From Prosapia bicincta (taxonomy: Eukaryota > Arthropoda > Insecta > Hemiptera > Cercopidae): a stretch of 64,000 bases of DNA. The position numbers and the translations under genes are program-made. The stretch lies in contig JBAIZL010000008.1 of the NCBI GenBank assembly GCA_036971475.1, positions 13,231,788 to 13,295,787 of the forward strand, in the 5' to 3' direction. Every line of letters starts with the position of its first letter. Position 1 is the stretch's first letter. The notes under the pieces were generated by a model. It ran no database searches. It saw nothing but the letters and a program-made list of their open reading frames with translations, and was not told the DNA's origin. This document shows, one piece after another, positions 40,001 through 50,866 of this stretch.

Positions 40001-40580
40001 GTCTGGATGTAAAAGAGCATGACGCCAAAGTATAGTTCTAGATATTTAAGAGCATGTTACAAATGTATAATTCTAGATATGTTAGAGCAAGTTACAAATG
40101 TATAGGTAGGTCTAGATGGGATAGAGCATGACGCCAATGTATAGGTCTAGATGTTATAGAGCATGACGCCAATGTATAGTTCTAGATATGTAAGAGCATG
40201 TTACAAATGTATAGTTCTAGATATGTTAGAGTAAGTTACAAATGTGTAGATAGGTCTAGATGTGATAGTTCATGACGCCAATGTAAAGGTCTAGCTGTGG
40301 TGGAGCATGACGCCAATGTATAGTTCTAGATATGTTAGAGCAAGTTACAAATGTATAGGTAGGTCTAGATGTGAAAGAGCATGACACAAATGTATAGTTC
40401 TAGATATCTTAGAGCCTGTTACAAATGTATAGGTAGTTCTAGATGTGATAGAGCATGACGCAAATGTAAATGTCTAGATGTGTAAGAGCATGACGTCAAT
40501 GTATAGTTCTAGATATGTTAGAGCAAGTTACAAATGTATTGGTAGGTCTAGATGTGAAAGAGCCTGACGCCAATGTATAG
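31076..40580. repeat. Satellite super-repeat, copy 2 (about 9.5 kb)
   Basis: Head-to-tail with copy 1; the junction lies inside a monomer at about 31.07 kb. Identity is very high, with long stretches showing no difference over hundreds of bases (for example 23241-23552 against 32973-33284). This implies very recent duplication or a duplicated assembly path. Confidence 0.9.
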
Positions 40581-43500
40581 TTCTAGATATGTAAGAGCAT
40601 GTTACAAATGTATAGTTCTATATATGTTAGAGCAAGTTACAAATGTATAGGTAGGTCTAGATGTGATAGAGCATGACGCCAATGTAAAGGTCTAGATGTG
40701 TAAGAGCATGACGCCAATGTATAGTTCTAGATATGTAAGAGCATGTTACAAATGTATAATTCTAGATATATTAGATCAAGTTACAAATGTATAGATAGGT
40801 CTAGATGTGATAAATCTTGACGCCAATGTAAAGGTCTAGATGTGTTAGAGCATGACGCAAATGTAAATGTTTAGATGTGTAAGAGTATGATACAAATGTA
40901 TAGTTCTAGATATGTTAGAACTTGTTACAAATGTATAGATAGTTCTAGATGAGTAAGAGCATGACGCCAATGTAGAGCTCTAGATGTGTAAGAGCATGAC
41001 ACAAATGTATAGTTCTAGATATGTTAGAGCATGTTACAAATGTATAGGTCTAGATGTGTTAGAGCATGACGCCAATGTAAAGGTCTGGATGTGTAAGAGC
41101 ATGACACAAATGTATAGTTCTAGATATGTTAGAGCATGTTACAAATGTATAGTTATAGATGTGATAGAGCATGACGCCAATGTAAAGTTCTAGATGTGTT
41201 GGAGCATGACGCCAATGTATAGGTCTACATGTGTTGGAACATGACGCCAATGTATAGCTCTAGATGTGTAAGAGCATGACACAAATGTATAGGTTCTAGA
41301 TATGTTAGAGCATGTTACAAATGTATAGGTATAGATGTGATAGAGCATGACGCCAATGTAAAGGTCTAGATGTGTTGGAGCATGACACAAATGTATAGTC
41401 TAGATGTGTTAGAGCATGTTACAAATGTATAGGTCTAGATATGTTAGAGCACGCTAAAAATGAATAGGTAGGTCTAGATGTGATAGAGCATGACGAAAAT
41501 GTATAGGTCTAGATGTGTTGGAGCATGACGCCAATGTATAGCTCTAGATGTGTAAGAGCATGAAACAAATGTATAGTTCTAGATATGTTAGAGCATTTTA
41601 CAAATGTATAGGGAGTTCTATATGTGATAGAGCATGACGCCAATGTATAGTTCTAGATATGTTAAAGCATGTTACAAATGTATAGTTCTAGATATGTTAG
41701 AGCATGTTACAAATGTATAGGGAGTTCTAGATGTGATAGAGCATGATACACATGTATAGTTCTAGATATGTTAGAGCATGTTACAAATGTATAGGTAGTT
41801 CTAGGTATGTTAGAGCATGTTACAAATGTATAGGTAGTTCTAGATATGTTAGAGCATTTTAGACATGTATAGGTAGTTCTATATGTGATAGAGCATGACG
41901 CCAATGTATAGTTCTAGATATGTTAAAGCATGTTACAAATGTATAGTTCTAGATATGTTAGAGCATGTTACAAATGTATAGGGAGTTCTAGATGTGATAG
42001 AGCATGACACACATGTATAGTTCTAGATATGTTAGAGCATGTTACAAATGTGTAGGTAGTTCTAGATATGTTAGAGCATGTTACAAATGAATAGATAGGT
42101 CTAGATGTGATAGAGCATGACACAAATGTATAGTTCTAGATATGTTAGAGCATGTTGCAAATGTATAGTTCTAGATATGTTAGAGCAAGTTACAAATGTA
42201 TAGGTAGGTCTGGATGTAAAAGAGCATGACGCCAAAGTATAGTTCTAGATATTTAAGAGCATGTTACAAATGTATAATTCTAGATATGTTAGAGCAAGTT
42301 ACAAATGTATAGGTAGGTCTAGATGGGATAGAGCATGACGCCAATGTATAGGTCTAGATGTTATAGAGCATGACGCCAATGTATAGTTCTAGATATGTAA
42401 GAGCATGTTACAAATGTATAGTTCTAGATATGTTAGAGTAAGTTACAAATGTGTAGATAGGTCTAGATGTGATAGTTCATGACGCCAATGTAAAGGTCTA
42501 GCTGTGGTGGAGCATGACGCCAATGTATAGTTCTAGATATGTTAGAGCAAGTTACAAATGTATAGGTAGGTCTAGATGTGAAAGAGCATGACACAAATGT
42601 ATAGTTCTAGATATCTTAGAGCCTGTTACAAATGTATAGGTAGTTCTAGATGTGATAGAGCATGACGCAAATGTAAATGTCTAGATGTGTAAGAGCATGA
42701 CGTCAATGTATAGTTCTAGATATGTTAGAGCAAGTTACAAATGTATTGGTAGGTCTAGATGTGAAAGAGCCTGACGCCAATGTATAGTTCTAGATATGTA
42801 AGAGCATGTTACAAATGTATAGTTCTATATATGTTAGAGCAAGTTACAAATGTATAGGTAGGTCTAGATGTGATAGAGCATGACGCCAATGTAAAGGTCT
42901 AGATGTGTAAGAGCATGACGCCAATGTATAGTTCTAGATATGTAAGAGCATGTTACAAATGTATAATTCTAGATATATTAGATCAAGTTACAAATGTATA
43001 GATAGGTCTAGATGTGATAAATCTTGACGCCAATGTAAAGGTCTAGATGTGTTAGAGCATGACGCAAATGTAAATGTTTAGATGTGTAAGAGTATGATAC
43101 AAATGTATAGTTCTAGATATGTTAGAACTTGTTACAAATGTATAGATAGTTCTAGATGAGTAAGAGCATGACGCCAATGTAGAGCTCTAGATGTGTAAGA
43201 GCATGACACAAATGTATAGTTCTAGATATGTTAGAGCATGTTACAAATGTATAGGTCTAGATGTGTTAGAGCATGACGCCAATGTAAAGGTCTGGATGTG
43301 TAAGAGCATGACACAAATGTATAGTTCTAGATATGTTAGAGCATGTTACAAATGTATAGTTATAGATGTGATAGAGCATGACGCCAATGTAAAGTTCTAG
43401 ATGTGTTGGAGCATGACGCCAATGTATAGGTCTACATGTGTTGGAACATGACGCCAATGTATAGCTCTAGATGTGTAAGAGCATGACACAAATGTATAGG

Positions 43501-43617
43501 TTCTAGATATGTTAGAGCATGTTACAAATGTATAGGTATAGATGTGATAGAGCATGACGCCAATGTAAAGGTCTAGATGTGTTGGAGCATGACACAAATG
43601 TATAGTCTAGATGTGTT
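39460..43617. repeat. 2,207-bp tandem duplication within the satellite
   Basis: The segment ending about 41410 is repeated with a 2,207-bp offset up to 43617 (for example 40984-41193 and 43191-43400; 39500-39697 and 41707-41904). Further back the offset is 2,098 bp because the second copy has 109 extra bp (35+35+39). Confidence 0.85.
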
Positions 43618-45842
43618 GGAACATGACGCAATGTATAGCTCTAGATGATTTGGAGCATGACACAAATGTACAGTTCTAGATATGTTAGAGCAAGTTACAA
43701 ATGTATAGGTCTAGATGTGATAGAGCATGACGCCAATGTAAAGGTCTAGATGTGTTAGAGCATGACACAAATGTATAGTTCTAGATATGTTAGAGCATGT
43801 TATAAATGTAAAGGTCTAGATGTGTAAGAGCATGACGCAAATGTATAGTTCTAGATATGTTAGAGCATGGTACAAATGTATAGGTCTAGATGTGATAGAG
43901 CATTACGCCAATGTAAAGGTCTAGATGTGTTGGAGCATGACGCCAATGTATAGCTCTAGATGTGTAAGAGCATGACACAAATGTATATTTCTAGATATGT
44001 TAGAGCACGTTACAAATGTATAGGTATTTCTAGATGTGATAGAGCATGACGCCAATGTATATGTCTCGATGTGTTGGAGCATGACTCCAATGTATAGCTC
44101 TAGATGTGTAAGAGCATGACACAAATGTATAGTTCTAGATATGTTAGAGCATGTTACAAATGTATAGGTAGGTCTAGATGTGATAGAGCATGACGTCAAT
44201 GTATAGGTCTAGATGTGTTGGAGCATGACGCCAATGTATAGCTCTAGATGTGTAAGAGCATGACACAAATGAATAGTTCTGGATATGTTAGAGCATGTTA
44301 CAATGGCATAGGTAGGTCTAGATGTGATAGAGCATGACGCCAATGTAAAGTTCTAGATGTGTTGGAGCATGACGCCAATGTATAGGTCTAGATGTGTTTT
44401 AGCATGACGCCAATGTATAGCTCTAGATGTGTAAGAGCATGACACAAATGTATAGTTCTAGATATGTTAGAGCATGTTACAAATGTATAGGTCTAGATGT
44501 GTTAGAGCATGACGCCAATGTAAAGGTCTAGATGTGTAAGAGCATGACACAAATGTATAGTTCTAGATATGTTAGAGCATGTTACAAATGTATAGGTAGG
44601 TCTAGATGTGATAGAGCATGACGTCAATGTATAGGTCTGGATGTGTTGGAGCATGACGCCAATGTATAGCTCTAGATGTGTAAGAGCATGACACAAACAT
44701 ATAGTTCTAGATATGTAAGAGCATGTTACAATTTCATAGGTAGGTCTAGATGTGATAGTGCATGACGCCAATGCATAGGTCTAGATCTGTTGGAGCATGA
44801 CGCCAATGTATAGCTCTAGATGTGTAAGAGCATGTTACAAATGTATAGTTCTAGATATGTTAGAACATGTTACAAATGTATAGGTAGGTCTAGATGTGAT
44901 AGAGTATGACGCCAATGTGTAGCTCTAGATGTGTAAAAGCATGACACAAATGTATAGTTCTAGATATGTTAGATAATGTTACAAATGTATAGGTCTAGAT
45001 GTGATAGAGCATGACGCCAATGTAAAAGTCTAGATGTGTTGGAGCATGACACAAATGTATAGTTCTAGATATGTTAGAGCATGTTACAAATTTATAGGTC
45101 TAGATGTGATAGAGCATGACGCCAATGTAAAGGTCTAGATGTGTTGGAGGATGACGCCAATGTATAGCTCTAGATGTGTAAGAGCATGACACAAATGTAT
45201 AGTTCTAGATATGGTAGAGCATGTTACAAATGTATAGGTAGGTCTAGATGTGATAGAGCATGACGCCAATGTATAGGTCTAGATGTGTTGGAGCATGACG
45301 CCAATGTATAGCTCTAGATGTGTAAGAGCATGACACAAATGTATAGTTCTAGATATGTAAGAGCATGTTACAAATGTATAGGTAGGTCTAGATGTGATAG
45401 AGCATGACGCCAAAGTATAGGTCTAGATGTGTTGGAGCATGACGCCAATGTATAGCTCTAGATGTGTAAGAGCATGACACAAATGTATAGTTCTAGATAT
45501 GTAAGAGCACGTGACAAATGTATAGGTCGGTCTAGTTGTGATAGAGCATGACGGCAATGTTTAGGTCTAGATATGTTGGAGCATGACGCCAATGTATAGG
45601 TCTAGATGTGATAGAACATGACGCCAATGTAAAGTTCTAGATGTGTTGGAGCCTGACGCCAATTTATAGGTCTATATGTGTTAGAGCATGGCACAAATGT
45701 ATAGGCCTAGATGTGTTGGAGCAAGACGCAAATATTATAGGTCTAGATGTGCTAGAGCCTGACGTCAATGTATAGGTCTAGATGTGTTAGAGCCTGACGC
45801 CAATGTATAGGTCTATATGTGTTCTTAGAGCATGACGCTAAT
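43618..45842. repeat. Satellite right edge: 144-bp tetrameric higher-order repeat
   Basis: A four-monomer cycle recurs. The order is GATGTGATAGAGCATGACGCC, then GTGTTGGAGCATGACGCC, then GCTCTAGATGTGTAAGAGC (ending GACACAAATG), then TTCTAGATATGTTAGAGCAT (ending GTTACAAATG) plus a 4-bp GGTA step, about 144 bp in total. The last units (45.6-45.84 kb) are degenerate and one has a small insertion (GTGTTCTTAGAGC). Confidence 0.75.
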
Positions 45843-45946
45843 TCGAAGATTTCCCCGGTCATTGTTTTTGTGCAGGAACATCAAAAGAATATTAATTTTA
45901 AAAATTTGATTGGAAATTAATATAAAGAAGCATGAAAATGTATAAT

Positions 45947-45948
<2 letters not shown>

Positions 45949-45978
<30 letters not shown>

Positions 45979-46008
45979 ACAAATGTATAGCAAATATATA
46001 TAGCAATA

Positions 46009-46058
<50 letters not shown>
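45949..46058. repeat. Interrupted (TA)n microsatellite
   Basis: Two TA runs (45949-45977 and 46007-46058) separated by about 30 bp, starting about 100 bp after the satellite ends. Confidence 0.95.
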
Positions 46059-46059
<1 letters not shown>

Positions 46060-46429
46060 CAAAATACTCCTTTTGACCAAAAAAACGCAACAAAAATGCA
46101 ATGGAAAGTGATGGAAGCAGCGAGAAGAAACACATGAAATGTATGACAGTGAACAAATGCAAATGTAGGCAAATGGTGTCGATACCTGCTAATTGAAACT
46201 AAGGCTAAGGATTCATGTTGAGATCATAAGAAGAACTGTGTATATATACTTCGATACAAAAAACAGAGAACGAATACAGTTTCTTGGCTTCGGAGGATTG
46301 AGCTCGTAATAATATAAACAAACTGTTGTAATGTCTTATATTTTAAGACCCGTTTGAGCCTCCCTTTGAACCTAAAATAAACACAAAACGTGTGAAAAAT
46401 TATTAAAATGAAAACACATCATACGTGTT

Positions 46430-46560
46430 AGGTGTTCACAAGTTTAAATTCCATGTAAGTTATTAGTGTTGTAAGTAGTTCAATGACTGTCCCATATTAC
46501 TAGTGACGGGGGTGGGTTTTTGTGATTTACCCCTCTATTTAAAAACAGTATAGCCCAGGG
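46430..46560 (+). repeat. Dispersed repeat, copy 2 (partner at 14899)
   Basis: GGGGGTGGGTTTTTGTGATT, AAAAACAGTATAGCCCA and upstream GTTATTAGTGTTGTAAGTAG align with 14899-15035 in the same orientation. Family unknown. Confidence 0.4.
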
Positions 46561-46656
46561 TTGTAGGTATTGGCCAGGGAATTTAAAGATGAGCTAACTC
46601 ACCACATTTTGTTCATGTTGGTATTAAAACTAGAATTGAAAGACAAAAATGTATAT

Positions 46657-46739
46657 GTTTCAGTACATTTTTCTGCCATTCCTAACTTTTCAATATTCTC
46701 TTCTGTTGACGCGTTTCGGATTAACTCCATTTTCAAAAC
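46657..46739 (-). mobile_element. PLE-end arm (inverted pair, left)
   Basis: Minus strand: TTTTGAAAATGGAGTTAATC, then CGAAACGCGTCAACAG and AATATTGAAAAGTTAGGAAT. It pairs with the plus-strand arm at 46840-46924. The core is degenerate (TTGAAAA for CTGANGA), but GAAAC followed by the palindrome-like ACGCGT and C is kept. The unit upstream on the same strand has TATATAAAG at 46783-46775. Confidence 0.6.
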
Positions 46740-46839
46740 TTCAATAGTATTGGTCGCCCAAATATTGAGCTCGTCTTTATATACCGTTAGCCACGCCCCC
46801 CTTCCAGACCTCACTTCCTAATAGTGCACGCCTATCCTT
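46740..46839 (-). promoter_or_regulatory. TATA-containing spacer of the PLE inverted pair
   Basis: On the minus strand, GGGGCGTGGCTAAC precedes GGTATATAAAG (TATA-box match at 46783-46775), about 60 bp upstream of the GAAAC box. The same TATATAAAG with GGGGGGCTAACAG is present at 57380-57400 in another copy, so the block belongs to the element and may be its promoter. Confidence 0.4.
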
Positions 46840-46924
46840 TTTTGAAAATGGAGTTAATCCGAAACGTGTCAACAGATAAGAATATAGAAAAGTTAAGAAT
46901 GGCAGAAAAATGTACTCAAACATA
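46840..46924 (+). mobile_element. PLE-end arm (inverted pair, right)
   Basis: GAAAATGGAGTTAATCCGAA, then ACGTGTCAACAG and AAGTTAAGAATGGCAGAAAA. It is the reverse complement of 46657-46739 with a few differences. The two arms face each other across a 100-bp spacer. Confidence 0.6.
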
Positions 46925-47119
46925 TAGAAATATTCCTAACAGAAATGAAGATGAGTAGATTAATAATTACAAAACTGTAGTTTAAAAATGTCTACAACCG
47001 TATTACTTGTATATTCACAAATTTATGTATCACTTTAACGTTGACGAACAACCCCTATAATAGGCCTAGTCGTTCTTTGTGTTGCATTGGAATGTGTTTT
47101 AATTAGTTGGAAAATCCGA

Positions 47120-47410
47120 GTTATTAAATCTTTCCCCGTTGTAAAGTTCATATCTATCAAGGAATTGTAAATATCTATGCTATTTGTTGCACTCACAGCA
47201 ATTAAAATTGTAATGTTTACTTAAATTTGAAGCTATTAGTTTCCCTTTGTTATTCATAAATAGAGCAATTATAAGGTAGTACAATATACGTTAATGAGCT
47301 ATTCTCTTCGCTTATGTAACCTATTGTATACGGGAATTTACACACGTGTTTGTCTCGACACTGTTTCTAAAGCATTCAACTCTCTGCATTGTCATCAATT
47401 AACTTTGAAC
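47120..47410 (-). repeat. Dispersed repeat family, copy 1 (partner at 58430)
   Basis: Minus strand contains AGAGAGTTGAATGCTTTAGA, AACAGTGTCGAGACAAACAC, CTACCTTATAATTG, AGTAAACATT and ATGAACTTTACAACGG. These occur in the same order at 58431-58660 on the plus strand, at about 70-80% similarity by eye. No coding capacity seen. Probably an old SINE/MITE-type or unclassified repeat. Confidence 0.55.
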
Positions 47411-47419
47411 TAAATGCAC

Positions 47420-47816
47420 TTCAGGGAGAAATACAGATATAAAATAAAATCATTACAAAAATTTACAAACAGGAATAAGTGAAGGCTTAACACTTTATAA
47501 ATTGTAAATATTTATAAAGAATATATAAGTTACGTGTTTTATTAAGCTTGAAAGGTTTTTAAAATGATTTTAATTTTATCCTTTTTAATAATTAACAAAC
47601 AATTAAATTTTGAAACTCTTATATAATTTAGCTCAATAAAATACAATTTAATTGATATGCACTCAATTGCAGTGGAGACGTCTGTTCGATACAGAAGTTA
47701 GCTACACACTGAACGTAAAACGGTCTCACCACCTGCACAATGGAAAATCTGTGTAAGCAGGAATTTATCCTAGTACGCATTTTATTTAGTAAAGTTCACA
47801 ATATTAGTTCACATAA

Positions 47817-47853
<37 letters not shown>

Positions 47854-48900
47854 TATATATATATATATATATATATAAATTATTTATATTATATATATAT
47901 ATAATTAATTGTTATATTACTATTAAAAAAAAATATTTTCTAATATTTGTTATAAAACTTATGGTTGTATAAATGAAAATACTTTTGATAGGTTTGAAAG
48001 AAGAAAAAATAATACAAACAGTATATTGATAATATTTGAATTGAGGGTTGTGTAATATTTTATATATTGTTTTTTAAAATGTACAAAAGTCTAAATATTT
48101 GTAATAATTAAAGCAAAATAAATAAAAAAGACAGTATAAAAATTGTATTTGTATTAAAGAATGAAGAGACAGACACTTCGAGTAAAATTTCAATTTGTTG
48201 AAATAAAGCACGCAGATTAAAGTCGGATTGAGCGTAGCCCCGGGGCCTCAGATTGTGCAGCTCAAATTTGTCTGAAAGGAAAATAACTTCAGCACTTTCA
48301 ATTCAAAGACGATGGCATTTTACCTAAAGGTTTTCTTTAGAAGAGAATGAGGAACGGATTCATTCAACAAAAGAAAGTTTTTTTACTTTTAATTCGACTT
48401 AGAATTCAAACTTAAATGGTTTATAAAAGGTGGGTAGGCCTAAAGCCTGAGAGTGCATTGAATGGAGTTGTTCGTTGGAGCGGGAGTGTAGGGGAGTTTA
48501 GCTGTACGAAACCGAGTATTATTGACTTTATGTTAAGTATTATAAGTGTAGAAATCTAGATAATTGTGTGGCGTTACAATAACTACTTTACCTGACTATA
48601 TAGCTATTCTAGCTACTGGTAACTGTAACAGATTTTTAAAAATTGTGTCATATTCTACACACTTACATTGGAGTTTGCTTAGGTTAAAGTTTATTTTATG
48701 TTTAGGCTTTCAGATACAACAATCTTCTTCTAAAGAGGCAATCGCAACCAAACCACACATAAATATAAATATTAAGGATGATTTCAGCCCCATAATACAA
48801 TACTCAGGGAAAACCATGTACCAAATAAATTGACAGGTATAACGAATGGACGGAGAACTTAAGGCATTAAAGAAATCTGTAACCATTGGTCAGACCATGT
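47420..48900. other. Unassigned AT-rich DNA with a (TA)n tract at 47819-47901
   Basis: Apart from the TA run nothing is recognised. A 48564-48833 (plus) open frame lacks motifs. Confidence 0.45.
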
Positions 48901-48929
48901 AAGGACAATCAGTGTATCATGACCTATGT

Positions 48930-49075
48930 ACTGACACGTGTTTCAGACACGTCGTGACAAACCAGCCAGGTGATAAAAAACCCAGCCAGGTGATAAAGAC
49001 TTCATGACGTCAAATGTACAAGGTCGTAAAGCCCAAAGAGTATATAAACCCTTTTGGTCTGAATAGGAAGGAGTA
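48930..49075 (+). promoter_or_regulatory. Promoter-like cluster: E-box, CRE, TATA box
   Basis: Within about 115 bp there are CACGTG at 48935-48940, two copies of CAGCCAGGTGATAAA 18 bp apart (48963 and 48981), the palindromic cAMP-response-type site TGACGTCA at 49005-49012, and GTATATAAACC (TATA box) at 49040-49050. A transcription start would be expected near 49070. This is inferred from motif spacing only. Confidence 0.35.
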
Positions 49076-49197
49076 GTTTAATTGTATTTTGTCTTGTCCA
49101 AGACACATTCTTCTTGTTAAAGGAGAAAAGAAAATAGATTCTACGATAAGAAAGTGCCTTCTGAGGCTGGGACAGAAAATAACGGAATGACTTCAAA
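49070..49197 (+). other. Candidate first exon ending at a GTAAGT donor
   Basis: Runs from the expected start site to CTTCAAA, followed by GTAAGTTTTCC at 49198. The first ATG in good position is 49187-49189, leaving 11 coding nucleotides before the donor. A possible partner acceptor (TTCCTTTGTTTTAG, ending 49804) precedes a stretch which, joined in phase, stays open for 26 codons to TAA 49872-49874. That is too short to call a gene. Confidence 0.25.
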
Positions 49198-49199
49198 GT

Positions 49200-50440
49200 A
49201 AGTTTTCCTTTTGGGATTAGGAGTTATTATCTGTTAAAGTGCAATTAGGACTATTAGGCCTATAGTCATATATTAATTAGATAACACAGAAAACATATAT
49301 TTAAACAAAAAGTGAAAACTGAAAAATTGAACGTGTAACACACTTTAGATGGTGTTACATATTAAAAATAAGTTTCAGAAAACAAACGCGAATAAAGTAC
49401 AAAATGTAACAATAAATAAGTATATAAAAACAATTGTCAATTTGTAAAAGTAAATCTGTGGATGATACTGACCTCTAGCGAGTAAATTTGAAACTAATAA
49501 TATGCGCAGATCGGTGCGCGGTAATTAGGATGGAAGCGTACTGGCACTGATTAACCCTCTCTCGATAAGGTGTAGCCAGGGACACATGTCTCTAAAACCG
49601 AGGAGCAAGAAATGTTTTTATTTTAAAGTGTAAAGTTATTTTAAAGTTTTATTTTGTTGAAGAAATGCTACGTGTAGTATTTTTGTGCTAAATCTCTGTC
49701 TTGTCCAAACCATAGAGCCAGCTACACGTGCATTAAGATAGCAGAGCGAGGAAAAGTTTGATTTTTTAAAATATCTAACATTTACTAATATTCCTTTGTT
49801 TTAGTAGATGGGACGCGGAGTTACTGAATAATGCCGGAACCAAATTCACAATCATGAACGAGCTGATATTCTAATGATTTCTTCTAACGGGAGATGCGTG
49901 GCTCCACCAATTGTAAAACCAGCTAAGTTGTAAAAATTAAGACTTTTAGTGAACAAGTTGCAAAATTTAATTTTGTAAACAGTAATGTTCGAAATTAAAA
50001 CTTTAAACTTTCAATGCATCATTTAAATTTAATTTTTGGCATCATGTGGTAAATTGTAATAAATCTAAATTATAAAAATTAAATATGAAAAGAATAAGCA
50101 AAGCAAACTCGAAAATAGAGTCATTCTCAGCCATAGATTTGTAAATTGCGAAGCTACCAGTAAATAAGTAATTTGTTAAAAGTTCATGAAATCTACAGAG
50201 GTAGGTCTACCTGACTAACCCAATGTTATTCAAATATGTATTGTTTGTAGTTTAATACTTTTTGTTAATAAAGTAAAGTTTGATTTGTTCGAGTTGAAGA
50301 TTTATGCGTTGAATTATTTAACGAACACACATAACTCTTACATCTCAATTAAATAAGACTTTGCAGGTCATCATCTCACTGTGTAGCAATAAACTGTAAT
50401 ATTCAACATCAGCTTTAATTCCTCAGGGATTAAAGCTGTA
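49200..50440. other. Unassigned DNA
   Basis: No gene seen apart from the tentative acceptor at 49804. A GC-richer patch at 49500-49590 is unassigned. Confidence 0.4.
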
Positions 50441-50476
50441 AATGAAATAAAATGTGTTACAAACGAACGCGTGCAG

Positions 50477-50503
50477 AAACACACACACACACACACATAC
50501 ACA

Positions 50504-50570
<67 letters not shown>

Positions 50571-50661
50571 CACACAAATTACGCATACAGAGAGAGTGAG
50601 TGAGTATGAGAGAGAGAGAGAGAGAGAGAGTGAGAGAGAACGAGAGAGAGAGAGAACGCTA
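50477..50661. repeat. Compound (CA)n-(GA)n microsatellite
   Basis: A CA run of about 90 bp (50480-50569) and, after 20 bp, a GA run (50590-50657). Open frames across it (His/Thr or Cys/Val repeats) are artefacts of the repeat. Confidence 0.95.
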
Positions 50662-50769
50662 CAACCCTTAGAAATTTTCTTTTACAGAATAACACAAAAA
50701 TTGAGATTATTAGTAAAATAACAATGAAAAATTCCAATAATTTAATAAATTCATAACAACATTTTCTTT

Positions 50770-50777
50770 AACCGACA
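50770..50777. repeat. Target-site duplication, left copy
   Basis: AACCGACA directly abuts the poly(A) end (T-run on the plus strand) of the non-LTR element. The same 8 bases occur at 56145-56152. Confidence 0.7.
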
Positions 50778-50866
50778 ATTTTTTTTTTTTTTTTTTTAAT
50801 CTTGGGAGTGGGTTTCAACTGCCCGAAGCACTGCTACCTTAAGGTATTTGTACTTACCTCCCTGAT

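Larger units (their letters stand above)
18475..45842. repeat. 27.4-kb satellite array of 35/39-bp monomers
   Basis: Uninterrupted head-to-tail array, about 750 monomers. The basic unit is 35 bp: TATAGGTCTAGATGTG followed by (T/A)(T/A)(G/A)GAGCATGACGCCAATG. The main subtypes are: A, GTCTAGATGTGTTGGAGCAT with GACGCC, GAAGCC or GAACCC; B, TTCTAGATATGTTAGAGCAT with GTTACAAATG; C, GATGTGATAGAGCATGACGC preceded by GGTAGGTC; D, CTCTAGATGTGTAAGAGC with ATGACACAAATG. Insertion of a 4-bp GTAG-type step makes 39-bp units. Nearly every monomer holds the palindrome TCTAGA. Left (18.5-19.9 kb) and right (43.6-45.8 kb) edges are simpler in subtype than the core. Both borders are abrupt. Function is unknown; it is compatible with heterochromatic or centromeric satellite. 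Confidence 0.97.

Noticed and set aside
20310..44771. About 25 open frames of 63-120 codons on both strands within the satellite
   Set aside because: They follow from monomer lengths (39 = 13 codons; 35-mers cycling frames) and repeat exactly with the array. No start context or independent coding signal is present.
18475..45842. CRISPR-like array of direct repeats
   Set aside because: The whole unit is repeated with no unique spacers, the period is 35/39 bp throughout, and the context is eukaryotic. It is a satellite.
45825..46172. Tyr/Ile-repeat open frames (also at 11537, 15055 and 15207)
   Set aside because: They run across (TA)n and are not coding.
49187..49874. A 26-codon spliced gene from ATG 49187 across the possible intron to TAA 49874
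   Set aside because: Too short to distinguish from chance. Kept only as part of the promoter and exon candidate.
50371..50721. Cys/Val and His/Thr repeat open frames
   Set aside because: Simple translation of the (CA)n/(GA)n microsatellite.
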